Assembly (NCBI GenBank): GCA_947359465.1
Contig: OX375872.1
Location: forward strand, 77,419,100 to 77,483,099
From: Metellina segmentata
Taxonomy: Eukaryota > Arthropoda > Arachnida > Araneae > Tetragnathidae
Reading direction: 5' to 3'
DNA: 64,000 nt
Part shown: piece after piece, positions 37,396 to 48,323 of the stretch
Numbering within the stretch: the stretch's first letter is position 1
Layout: each line of letters opens with the position of its first letter
Made by a program: the position numbers and the translations under genes
Notes under the pieces: generated by a model
Database searches by the model: none
Seen by the model: the letters and a program-made list of their open reading frames with translations, nothing else
Told to the model about the DNA's origin: nothing

Positions 37396-39459
37396 CAGAA
37401 CTTGGACTTGCTGTTGTAGGTGCTGCTGTTGAAGGATTGCTTGGAGTAGGGAATCCTGGGATTTGTGGCATTCCAGGGATCTGGGGCAGTTCAGGCATTC
37501 CTGGGATCTGGGGCAGTTCAGGCATTCCTGGGATCTGGGGCAGTTCAGGCATTCCTGGGATCTGGGGCAGTTCTGGCATTCCTGGTAATTGAGGCAATCC
37601 AGGAATTTGCCTCTTTTCTTTTCCATGTTTTGATTTTTCATGAAATCTAAAAGGTGATCCAGGAAACCCAGGTATTTGTGGCATTCCTGGAATTTGTGGC
37701 ATTCCAGGAATTTGTGGCATTCCAGGGATCTGGGGCAGTTCAGGCATTCCTGGGATCTGGGGCAGTTCAGGCATTCCTGGGATCTGGGGCAGTTCAGGCA
37801 TTCCTGGGATCTGGGGCAATCCAGGGATTTGCCTCTTTTCTTTTCCATGCTTTGATTTTTCATGAAATTTGAAAGGTGATCCAGGAAATCCAGGTATTTG
37901 TGGCATTCCTGGGATCTGGGGCAGTTCTGGCATTCCTGGGATCTGGGGCAGTTCTGGCATTCCTGGGATCTGGGGCAGTTCTGGCATTCCTGGGATCTGG
38001 GGCAATTCAGGCATTCCTGGGATTTGAGGTAATCCTGGAATTTGCCTCTTTTCTACTTGATTTCCATTAGACTTCTTATGAATAGCTGATGGTGACCCGG
38101 GAAATCCTGGAATCTGTGGCATTCCAGGAATTTGAGGCATTCCTGGAATCTGGGGTAGTTCTGGCATTCCTGGTATCTGGGGCAGTTCTGGCATTCCTGG
38201 TATCTGGGGCAGTTCTGGCATTCCTGGTATCTGGGGTAGTTCTGGCATTCCTGGTATTTGAGGCAATCCAGGGATTTGCCTTTTTTCTACTTGATTTACA
38301 TTATTCTTCTTATGGATAGCTGATGGTGACCCGGGAAATCCTGGAATCTGTGGCATTCCTGGAATTTGGGGTAGTTCGGGCATTCCTGGGATCTGGGGCA
38401 GTTCGGGCATTCCTGGGATCTGGGGCAATTCGGGCATTCCTGGGATCTGGGGCAGTTCGGGCATTCCTGGTATTTGCGGTAATCCAGGGATTTGCCTTTT
38501 TTCTATTTGATTTACATTCTTCTTCTTATGGATAGCTGATGGTGAGCCGGGAAAACCTGGAATCTGTGGCATTCCAGGAATTTGAGGCATTCCTGGAATC
38601 TGGGGTAGTTCGGGCATTCCTGGTATCTGGGGCAGTTCGGGCATTCCTGGTATCTGAGGCAGTTCAGGCATTCCTGGTATCTGGGGCAGTTCGGGCATTC
38701 CTGGGATTTGAGGTAATCCAGGAATTTGCCTTTTTTCTATTTGATTTACATTCTTCTTCTTATGGATAGCTGATGGTGAGCCGGGAAAACCTGGAATCTG
38801 TGGCATTCCAGGAATTTGAGGCATTCCTGGAATCTGGGGTAGTTCGGGCATTCCTGGTATCTGGGGCAGTTCGGGCATTCCTGGTATCTGAGGCAGTTCA
38901 GGCATTCCTGGTATCTGGGGCAGTTCGGGCATTCCTGGGATTTGAGGTAATCCAGGAATTTGTCTTTTTTCTACTTGATTTGCTTTGAATTTTTTATGGA
39001 GTGCTGATGGTGAGCCTGGAAAACCAGGAATTTGTGGCATTCCTGGTATTTGTGGCAGTTCGGGCATTCCTGGGATTTGTGGCAATTCGGGCATTCCTGG
39101 GATTTGTGGCAGTTCGGGCATTCCTGGGATCTGGGGCAGTTCGGGCATTCCTGGGATCTGGGGCAGTTCGGGCATTCCTGGGATTTGAGGTAATCCAGGA
39201 ATTTGTCTTTTCTCTACTTGATTTGCTTTAAACTTTTTATGGATTGCTGATGGTGAGCCGGGAAAACCAGGAATTTGTGGCATTCCAGGAATTTGAGGCA
39301 TTCCGGGTATCTGGGGCAGTTCGGGCATTCCTGGTATCTGGGGCAGTTCGGGCATTCCTGGTATCTGGGGTAGTTCAGGCATTCCTGGTATCTGGGGCAG
39401 TTCGGGCATTCCTGGTATTTGAGGCAATCCTGGGATTTGTCGTTTTTCTCTTGATTCAT
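37391..39459 (-). CDS. Polyprotein exon 2: nine repeat blocks
   Basis: Blocks in minus-strand order: 39439-39206, 39205-38963, 38962-38729, 38728-38495, 38494-38279, 38278-38045, 38044-37832, 37831-37610, 37609-37394. The frame is fully open through all of them. The period varies (71-81 residues) because the number of ELPQIPGMP and QIPGMP units varies. Confidence 0.88.
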
Positions 39460-40934
39460 CTATAGAAAGACGAGAAAATAAAAACATATTTGTATAATTT
39501 TCAGAATAACCTATTGAATTGAACTGATACTAAATTGTTAAAGCCACACACATTTTTTTTTGTGCAAGGAAAAATCGAATTTATTTAACTCATGCGACAC
39601 TATGTTTAGTACGAATTAGTGCTTTCATAATTCAGGCTATCTTCTGTAACCTATATTTGTAATCATTCTTAAGATACACAATAGTAGAAAGCAAAAGTTA
39701 ATTTCTAAAATAGTACATGCATTACTCATGGCGTTCAAATCTAGATTAAAAGGTACACTAAACATTACAAGTTGAATTATCATTTAAATTTCGATTTGTA
39801 AACAGATCATTTATCAAAGTATCGACTTCAAGGGACCAGCAAAAAATAGATTTAAAAAGTTAAGTAATACACTAAATATCATTCTATGACAAGGCTCGAA
39901 TAGGGCTCTTATATTACATTTTTTTAAATGTGCACCTAAAATATAATATGTGCACCTAATTTAAAAACGTAGGTGTACAAGGTGCACCTGTATTAAAAAA
40001 TGTATTTCGAGGCCTGTTTTATGAGATACAATTTTTTTTTACACAATATCTTTGGAATTGATGATTTCACACAATACCTTTTATAATCTTCTGAAATATT
40101 TCCAAAATGTATATAAAGTTTAGATATTTTCTTTATAAACTTATTACATGTATTTTTAGCAACCAAAAGAGTAATGCATGCCTTGTACTTTAGCAATGAC
40201 TCGCCGACATGTTGACTTGAACAAACATTTAAAGTTCCTAGTTAGTTTTATCTGTGATGTTAAATGGAAATTTTATATCATCGATTCAATTTTTATTAAA
40301 GTTAGTAAATTACGTTTTTTGAAAAACAATTATTACGCTATAAGTGAGGTATACGAATTCACAGTTTACCAGATTTAAGTTAGTTAATTTTCTTTCCTTT
40401 CTCATTCATTGCATGAGAGGAGTATTAAAATAAATAAATAATATACTAGACTTGAATATTTAGAAAGAAATGTGATGTTATTTACTGTACTTTTGAGAAA
40501 TTAAAAGGAGAGTTAGAATTCGTATTTTAATTATTTAGCATTTGAAAAGTATACTAGATTCATATGAAATTGAATACCAAGTATTTGTACTAATGAAATA
40601 AGTCTGTAATTATGGTCTTTAAAATTTGGAGTGAATAATTTTTCTTTGAGATATACAGAGAAAATATCCAACATTCCGTATATTTGTAAAATCAAATTTT
40701 AAAGAAGACTAATTAGTAATGATATTGGAATTCTTATATATGCGCTGAACTCAAATTTTCTGATCATCACGAAATTACCTAATTTTGTTTACATTTTGTC
40801 ATTGATACATCAAGGTATTTATCAAGTCAAAAATATTTGTATTTAATGTTATGATATATACACATTTGTATACCTTTTGCTGCAACCCAAACTGTGCACA
40901 GTCCGATCACTAAAATCACAATAAATTCTTTCAT
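37391..40934 (-). CDS. Secreted nine-block Pro-rich polyprotein (2 exons)
   Basis: Exon 1 is 40934-40874 and exon 2 is 39459-37391, spliced within an Asp codon (donor gtatac, acceptor tttctatag). The 709-residue product starts with a signal peptide (MKEFIVILVIGLCTVWVAA), a short propeptide ending ESREKR, then nine blocks of 71-81 residues. Each block begins Gln-Ile-Pro-Gly-Leu-Pro, carries three to five copies of ELPQIPGMP, then QIPGFPGSP; blocks 1-8 end in a basic spacer finishing Glu-Lys-Arg. Block 9 ends in a Ser/Thr/Pro tail. The only Cys is in the signal peptide; Trp and Tyr are absent after it. Every block starts with Gln after Lys-Arg, so convertase-type cleavage with N-terminal pyroglutamate formation is plausible. 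The family is not recognised; options are a peptide precursor, a gland or silk/glue component, or an extracellular elastic protein. The intron holds a small hAT MITE. Confidence 0.85.
39890..40016. mobile_element. Short hAT MITE in the polyprotein intron
   Basis: Starts caaggctcgaata and ends tatttcgaggcctg; flanks ttctatga and ttttatga are an 8-bp target duplication with one change. The body shares 'ttaaatgtgcacctaaaata' with the larger copy at 41100. Confidence 0.75.
40874..40934 (-). CDS. Polyprotein exon 1: signal peptide
   Basis: 61 bases encode Met, Lys, Glu and a hydrophobic run of about 16 residues ending VAAK. The ATG is preceded by gtgaagaaaac. A likely acceptor (tctgtttcag, minus strand, 40960-40951) just upstream suggests that a separate 5' UTR exon lies further right. 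Confidence 0.82.
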
Positions 40935-41099
40935 GTTTTCTTCACTATTTCTGAAACAGATATTATAGATTAGTTCATCGAATAGTAAAAAGTAATGATA
41001 ACATAGGTTTTTAGTTTTAATGTTTAATGGATAGAATAGGTTTTAGGTCCACACAATTGTATTAAAAATGTTAGCTTTACACACATTAATTATGTAAAG

Positions 41100-41664
41100 C
41101 AGGGCTCGAAATACCCGGGTGCACCTGAAAATAAAATTGTGCACCTTATTTTTTCCCTCTAGGTGCACGCAGTGCACCTATCGTTAAAAAAAGCGGGGAA
41201 GATGTATTTTATGTTATTTTGATGTCTGAACAAACTATTAGTATCGACCTCTTTCGCTCTAAAGAAACGTAATTAAAATTCCTAAATATACACTATGCGA
41301 AAACTTTAATCCAGAAAATGCTATGTTGCAATGAAGGAAAAATACAAAAAGAAAGATGGACACTAAACCTTAAGAGTATAGATATGTAAAAAACGTAGAC
41401 GCTTCTGATTGCCCACCAATGTCTGATGATGACTGAATATTTGTAAGTAATAATTTCGCAGACAAAAAAAATGTTTAAATATTTTTATTTACTATCTACT
41501 TATAGCATATCCAAACATAACCAACTAATAAATTAGTTTACATTGCATAAATGCTCTTATATTACGTTTTTTTAAATGTGCACCTAAAATATAATCTATG
41601 CACTTAATTTAAAAACGTAGGTGCGCAAGGTGCACCTGTATTAAAAAATCTATTTCGAGGCCTG
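41100..41664. mobile_element. hAT MITE with perfect 8-bp target duplication
   Basis: Inverted ends cagggctcgaaata / tatttcgaggcctg; ATGTAAAG lies directly on both sides (41092-41099 and 41665-41672). It contains several gtgcacct motifs and no coding frame. It lies about 150 bases upstream of the polyprotein signal exon. Confidence 0.85.
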
Positions 41665-41672
41665 ATGTAAAG

Positions 41673-42097
41673 AATTCAACTAGGGAAAATTTTGTAGCAC
41701 GTACTACTGTTTTTATTCTAATTGAATTAATAACTTCTTAATAACTATTTTCTAAGTGAATAATCAATTAATTGTATTGGAGCTAAATTAATTTCCCAAA
41801 AAACATTCACACAACATTCTGAAAGCTGCACAAATAATTGTACTTAAAAAAAAAAATTTCCTAGAATTTCATTTACCGCTTTTAAACGGTATCATTAATT
41901 TTAAGATATGTTCACAAGTTTTAGGATACTTTAAATGCTTAGAACTCTAGAAGTTCTATAACGTGAGAATCTTATAGATACTTTAAACACAAGAAGTACT
42001 GTACGTTACCTGAACGGACCTAATCCATTGGTGTGAAGTCCAGCAAAATAATGTTTTAAAATTACTTACGTGGTTTTCACTTTAACGTCATAACTTA
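41673..42097. other. No gene seen
   Basis: AT-rich sequence upstream of the polyprotein gene (minus direction). No recognisable elements. Confidence 0.5.
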
Positions 42098-42179
42098 ACC
42101 CTCCAATAGGTTTGGACGAGATATTTCGTCCTAGATCTCACCAATTTTGCTAATGACAATACAGCCACCAGGAGGGTTA
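42098..42179. mobile_element. Small palindromic MITE (CCCTCC ends)
   Basis: Starts TTAACCCTCC and ends GGAGGGTTA. The interior has the near-palindrome ggacgagatatttcgtcc. The TTAA/TTA flank suggests a piggyBac-like target but is not conclusive. Related to 43252, 47144 and 59334. Confidence 0.5.
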
Positions 42180-42654
42180 CGTATCTACACAATGTAGGAA
42201 AATAGTACATACGTTTGCATTGGCATAATGGGACTAGAATTAATTTCCAATAAACAAACTGGAGAAAAATGTCAGTTGGAGATTAAGATGCATTTTCTGG
42301 TATGGCCAACGGTAGGCTGGATAAGTTCTAGGTAAAGATAAGCAATTAAGGGATAGTAATATTTTTATCTATTCGGGAGTATCTTTTAATTGCGAAATGC
42401 AAAAGCATTGCGTTTCTTTATCGATTTGAAATGTCAAATTTGTTATTCAGTTATTGTCCAAGTAATGGTGGAAACGTATTGAAGTATCAAACTCGAAAGT
42501 AGACTGTGAAATGTGTAGGTAAATTTCATTTTCAAATTTCAAATAATTTCCATTCCAGCTAAAGCGTAGGGTAAAATTGATAACTAGGGACGTCGAGATT
42601 GAATCGTAAGCAAAAATCCTACGCTGCTTAGCTTTAGACTGCCTTATAACTCAA

Positions 42655-43085
42655 CTTCATCCGCCGTTGTTTCTTTTCTGCAAGGACAATAAAATGCAAA
42701 TCCTTTATAGCCCTAAATTAAAGAGGAGCTCGAAGGCGCAATCTTGGCAAGTCTGGATGATTCGAGACTTGTCTATCGTAGAACTTGAGGCTGTCTTTTA
42801 CAAAGACTGGGCATGAGAGAGAAAAAGGTGAAAATGATAGATCATGCGCAGGGACGGATTGCGCATATTATTTGGACCAGAAGCAAGCTTCAGTTGGACG
42901 CACAAAGTAAGGGAGAAATCTACTGGATCTACTACCATTGCGCATGACAAACGCAATAATTCATCATAGTACGAAACCATTTGAGGCTGAAAGGATGGGG
43001 CATTGACTTTTGAGGTGAGAATTTAAGAACTTTAAAATAGAAATCGCTGTCTCACTCGGATGTCAGTTGAAAACTCGTCGCTTTT
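42655..43085. repeat. Dispersed repeat R1, partial copy
   Basis: Shares 'attgcgcatgacaaac', 'cgaaaccatt', 'ctgtcttttac'-like and 'ctcactc' segments in order with 58405-59290. The middle of the 58 kb copy is absent here. Confidence 0.6.
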
Positions 43086-43251
43086 ATTATTTTATTATTA
43101 TTTATTATTCAATTAGAATTAGGGGTTACCGGGTTTTTGGGATTCCATTGACGCTTCACCACTGATTTTAATACATATAAGTCCAGAGCTTATATCACTT
43201 AAATGTAATATGATGGTACCGTTGTAAGTCACACACAAACACCAGGCTTAA

Positions 43252-43325
43252 CCCTCCTGGAGGTTTATCTTAATTTCCTTAACTGCCCTTTAGTGACCAG
43301 CCTCTAAAACAAAAACCTGTTTGAA
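43252..43325. mobile_element. CCCTCC-end MITE, partial
   Basis: 'aaccctcctggaggtttatc' with 'agtgaccagcct' and 'aaaacctg' following matches the left part of the 47144 copy. The right end is not found. Confidence 0.45.
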
Positions 43326-44311
43326 ATGCTCACAAATTCTGGGCACGGGACAATTTATTTTTCCTACTTCCCTTTAATTTCCATTCATATTTTCTCATTA
43401 CAGCCCTCACTTAAGTCCACATTCTCACGGTCTTGAGAAAACGGAGGATTTGCATTTCAGTTGTAAGAATCAATAAACACATGAAAATAAAACACACAAG
43501 AAAAAAAATCGTTGCGGATTTAAAGTTTCGTACTACTGATATTTTATCTCTATGGTGACGTGAAATAAAAACATTAGAGATATTTCCATGCATTCATATT
43601 AAAATCAGATTTAAAAAAATGCATAAGTATGCATATACAGAGGAATGCATGCTTATTAAATATATCGTATTGCATAATAAAGAAACATATTTTGAATCGC
43701 AATGAATTATTCATTTTTAAAAGCAAAAGTATCTGGTTAAGGGAAACACAAAAGTCATAATTGCAATAGAATTTTTTAAAAATGCGCACAATTTCCTATG
43801 TAGAATATTTTTATAGGTGATTTAAACTAAGTAAAAAGCATTCACCAAAATATACATTTGAATGATGATTAAATGTTTAAATGTAAAGGGTCACGAAGGT
43901 CATTATTACTTCGTATACAAAACTAAGTACTGTAATATGGAAGTTAAAATGTTTTCCCAGTCTAGTGCAAATTTATCATTACTTACAAAGACTATTTTTG
44001 CGTTCACTATAAATTGTTGATGTCATAAAAACATTAAAAATATAATATTAGTCATATTGCAATCTCATGCATAAGTTAACAGTGCAACGAATATAATTCA
44101 GCTTTCATTGGCTTTGCTATGGAATGTCGGTGCATTCGTTACATAAACGGCATAACACTGTCTCAACAAATACTTAAAATTATTTTATCTCGATGAGATT
44201 TACAACGAAACATTTTTTTTATGTGAGATTGACAATGATTAGAAAATTTCGTGTTTCTCAAACGCGATTCACAGTTGATACTAGGCTTGTTATTTCACGT
44301 TTAAAACTATT
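43326..44311. other. No gene seen
   Basis: AT-rich sequence. Short open frames here have no recognised motifs or splice context. Confidence 0.5.
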
Positions 44312-44887
44312 TGATCGCATGTATTAAATCATAAAGTAAAATTTAGTTGAGAACATTAAATGTTCCAATCATGTCAGAAGTAAAAAGTCGTAATATTTTC
44401 ATAACATAATTGCGATGAAATGATATATATTGAAATTCAATTTCAGTTTTACTTATTACTTTCTCAGGTGAATCTATTTAGCAATAATTCAGGGATTGAT
44501 TTTGCTATTTAATTGCATGTATTAAAATTAAAATAAAGTAAAATTTAGCTGACAGAACTTAAATATTCCAATTATATCAAATATTAAAAGTCGTATATTT
44601 CGATTTCAAAATTGGATGTGATAAAAATGATAATGAGATTATACTTTAGTGTTTTAGTTATTAATTTCTCATGTGAATCTATTTAGCAACAATTCATTTC
44701 TTGTCTTTACTTTTTATTGCATGTATTAAAATAAAAGTAAAATTTAGTCGAGAACATTAAATGATCCAATTATGTCCAAGATTAAAAGTAATATTTTGAT
44801 TACATAATTGGATGCGATAAAATGTTACGGATATTTTAATTTAGTTTCACCTATTACTTTCTGATATGAATCTATTTAAGAACAAAT
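44312..44887. repeat. Three-unit tandem repeat of about 200 bp
   Basis: Units begin near 44312, 44511 and 44714 with 'attgcatgtattaaa', then 'gtaaaatttag', a 'ttccaat' and a 'gtgaatctatttagca' near the end. Unit spacing is 198-204 bases with moderate divergence. Confidence 0.75.
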
Positions 44888-44916
44888 AAATCATCAATGG
44901 AAACTACACAGTACAA

Positions 44917-45258
44917 ATGAAACCATACCTGGAAGTGTATCCAAATTTCAGTTGTTATTCCAGTGGTTGTTACCAGAATGGAATGATGTTACCGGTGAAA
45001 GCATCCACTATTTATACTAAAATCAACTCTTATTTGATCCCAAGTTTTTGGCAAAAGAAGGCGTTACCTGTGACGCAATTATGGCGGCTACCAGCATATC
45101 TTTCTCCACAGAGAAATACCTCGCAAGAGGTCGAATTTTATTCTAACCTACAAAGTATCCAACGCATCTGCTGTACAGTAATTAAGACGTATATATGGAA
45201 TAATGTTTTATTAATGAAAAATCCCGTAGCGATAATGAAGGAAATCGCAATTGCTTAA
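44917..45258 (+). CDS. Unrecognised 113-codon ORF
   Basis: ATG-started, open for 113 codons, directly after the three-unit repeat. No domain, signal peptide or splice context is recognised; it may be chance or transposon-derived. Confidence 0.15.
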   Translation: MKPYLEVYPNFSCYSSGCYQNGMMLPVKASTIYTKINSYLIPSFWQKKALPVTQLWRLPAYLSPQRNTSQEVEFYSNLQSIQRICCTVIKTYIWNNVLLMKNPVAIMKEIAIA

Positions 45259-46261
45259 TTAACGCAATATGAGGGATTTAGGACAGATAGACAATCACCC
45301 AATGGAGGAACTGAAGAATTTTGAAATTCTAAGTGTAGGACAATAGCCTCTATCAGTTATTCCTACTCCAGAATTTTTTGAGTTTAGTCATTACAAATGT
45401 GAAAGGATATTCAGTATCAACGTTTTGGAATTTTCCGGAGAACTAAAATACGACAATGCTTAGTAAAATGATTCAAATTAATTGAATGCGGCGAGTTTCT
45501 ATTAAAAAACTGCAATAATCCCTTCATAAATGGAAGATATATTATACTTATGTGAATGAGAGAATTCGATACATATAAATAAAAATAATTTTTAACACTT
45601 GTGCATTTTAGTTCGAAACAAATAATTTTTGAGGAAAACAATTGCAAGTATTGCGTTACTAACAGAGTTACAAATGTTTGAATAAAAACGATGATCTAAT
45701 CAGGTTTTCAATTTCTGGAGTCTTTATTTGTGTGGACATGAGTGTGTATCCAGGTGATAGGATGTAAGTATTCTTTTACACATTCAAAATTTGCTCTAAT
45801 GAAATTATATATCTAAAATACAGACTTCAGAGCAGCAAATACACATGGCTCTTAATGTAATCAAGAAATTCGTTTATAGGATCATCTCAAATAAAAATAT
45901 ACTATTATCCAACTCAATTGTAGCCAAGTTCTCGAATTACTCAGCATTACTGTAAGAACATAAGCCTGCTTCCTTTTTAAGTAGATAAAATAACGACAAT
46001 TTGAAAGTATCTCATCATAGTCAAATTGGTCTTTATTCATCTGACCACAATGGTTATAATTTTTTTTCTTCAAATTATCGATCTTCAAACACTAAGTTAT
46101 ATTGAAAACTTAATTTATAGGAAAGGAATTTTCCACATACAACTCAGATACACCCAAACTATTAAATAACATAGACCTCTTGTCTCAGAAATCATACAAA
46201 TCTATATTATCCATCCATATCCCCGTATATCCATTATCTATCCATTTTTCATTAGAAACTT
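45259..46261. other. No gene seen
   Basis: AT-rich DNA without coding or repeat signal that I can support. Confidence 0.5.
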
Positions 46262-46530
46262 TCCCGATTAAGGAAAAGAATAGGTTTGGTTGGGCTTTAT
46301 GGGCGCAAGGGCCAAATTTGTCAAGCTGCGCCGAACACAAGACGGATACCGCCAAGTAATAGAGATGCATACACAAAGACATTTTATTTTTGAAACAGAA
46401 GAGAAAAATACACTCATGGTATGTTACAGTAGTCGGATCTACGCCGTAGTCTAACGTGCAAGTTGCTTGTATAGTGAGCAAACCCACTGAGTCAACAATG
46501 GCCCCCGTAGGATTGGGATACAATTGGCTC
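46262..46530. repeat. Dispersed repeat R2, copy 1
   Basis: 'ggttgggctttatgg', 'aagctgcgccgaacacaaga', 'acacaaagac' and 'aacccactgagtca' occur in the same order as at 55549-55735. Inverted fragments lie at 1169-1205 and about 61508-61545. Confidence 0.65.
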
Positions 46531-47143
46531 TAGTACCCTACAAGTTAAGGACCCTGTGCAGTTATTAGTATTGTGATTATCATTCTAAATTTACCCAAAT
46601 TACAATAGTTTACTCATTCCTAAAAAAAAAATGCAATCTGAAAAAAATTAGAAAAAAATTATATTTTTTCTGGATAGAAATGGGGATGCTTGCATATGCA
46701 TTACTTTTTTTTAACACTAAAACTAACTCTTTTGATCTTTTGTTACTCACAGAAGAAAGCCCCTAATAACATAAACACCTCGTTTGAATTTGTATGGAAG
46801 GGAAGCATAAATAAAGAACGGTCTCAAGTTAATTTTAAAACATTTCGCAACAGTGAATTTTGCAAGCACTTTTTCTTATCAAATATTAAAAATAACAAAT
46901 CGCACTGCCCATACCCCAATTCTTTGAGGACCGGACACCTTGCCCTCCCCTAATAATTTTCTGTGATAACAAGGTGACTGACTTCCTCCAAACGGGAAGG
47001 TAAATTCTTATCAATAATATTACCAAATGTTATGAGTTACATAATAAGTTGCTAAATAAATACATGTACTCAAGGCTCTTAAATTCCCCTGTGAAACCCC
47101 AATACTTTTATGGTCAGGGCAATTATTTTTTGGTAATTATTTT
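46531..47143. other. No gene seen
   Basis: AT-rich sequence with short open frames only. Confidence 0.5.
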
Positions 47144-47345
47144 CCCCTCCTGGTGGTTTATCTTTGTATCGATAACTAACTGTCCTGTAGGGGTCAGCCT
47201 ATGATGACAAAACCTATTTAAAATTGTCTACAGTTCGTTATGTTTCTAAGATTTCCTAGTTTTGTCTGGACACAAAGTATCTCGTCACCTAGCGAAAATG
47301 ACCGGATCTCGATGAACGAGATATCTTGTTGAAATCACTTTGGGG
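47144..47345. mobile_element. CCCTCC-end MITE
   Basis: Starts cccctcctggtgg and ends tttgggg before ttaag. The interior has 'tctcgatgaacgagatatct', as in the 59334 copy. Confidence 0.5.
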
Positions 47346-48323
47346 TTAAGGGTAAATTACTGGCACTAAATATTACTGATGAGTAGAGACTGGATTCCTA
47401 TGCAATTGCATATTTGATTTAATACAACATACGAGTCAGGAGCTCTATTTTCTATCGGAATCATGCTTCAAAGATACTATAGGAGAAATTTTATGTTGCA
47501 TATTTTTGAATATTTGAGGGGTTACTGCATAAAATTGCATAAATGAAGGGTTATTGCATATATTACATATTTCACCCAAAATATCAATACTTCAAATGCT
47601 ATAGCACTTTTTTTGCAATGAAATAAAGAGCATCTCGGGACGAGACACTGCATTTATTTTTAGCAGAATAGAATTTGAAAATGGTACCGCAAACACACAA
47701 AAATGAATTATAGGAATAAATCAAATGATCACATCGCCGGCTGAGCAATTATAATTACGTAACACAGGAAATATGAAAATGAAAAGACAAGCACATTGCA
47801 GAACAACCCGATCAATCATTGGATTCTCATAAAGATGTATAATCTTGGGAACATAAACTAATCAAGCAATAAACTAAATAAAGAATCTGTTCTTTAGCGC
47901 CTCAGTGTGCGAAAACACCTAAGTTACTTTCGGAGGAAGAATTTAAAAATATGATGAAAATTAACACATGGGAATAAACATTCAGGCTCGAAAGCTAAAT
48001 AGGCCGAAAAGACAGGAAGTTATTTTATGAATGTAAAAAGAAAAGGATGTAAAATCACAAAACAGCAATCCATTATTATTTAATTTAATTCAGTTGTGCT
48101 TTGCCTGCTGTTCAGAAAAATGCCTAAAATTTCACAGTCTTTTTCGTTCAAAGTCAAAGGGTGGCTGAAGGTTTTAAATAAAAAATATAACAAAGAAATG
48201 TGAACATACGACGGTCAGATCGTATATTGCCAACCTTGTGGCCAAACTATGACACGTGAGAGGAAATCTCAACTGGAACAACATATTAAATCTGGTAAGT
48301 TATTTCTTTTCATTGTCTTTATA

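Noticed and set aside
37387..37863. Second minus-strand frame with Cys-rich repeats (CPRSQECLN)
   Set aside because: A frame-shifted reading of the same repeat. It does not connect to the signal exon and runs for only part of the array.
37465..39465. Many + strand open frames (70-76 codons) across the polyprotein
   Set aside because: They are antisense shadows of the repeat; only the minus frame is open throughout and joins to a signal peptide.
37391..40934. Silk fibroin (spidroin) or collagen
   Set aside because: No Gly-x-x collagen triplets, no poly-Ala, and no conserved spidroin terminal domains; the regular EKR sites argue for a processed precursor.
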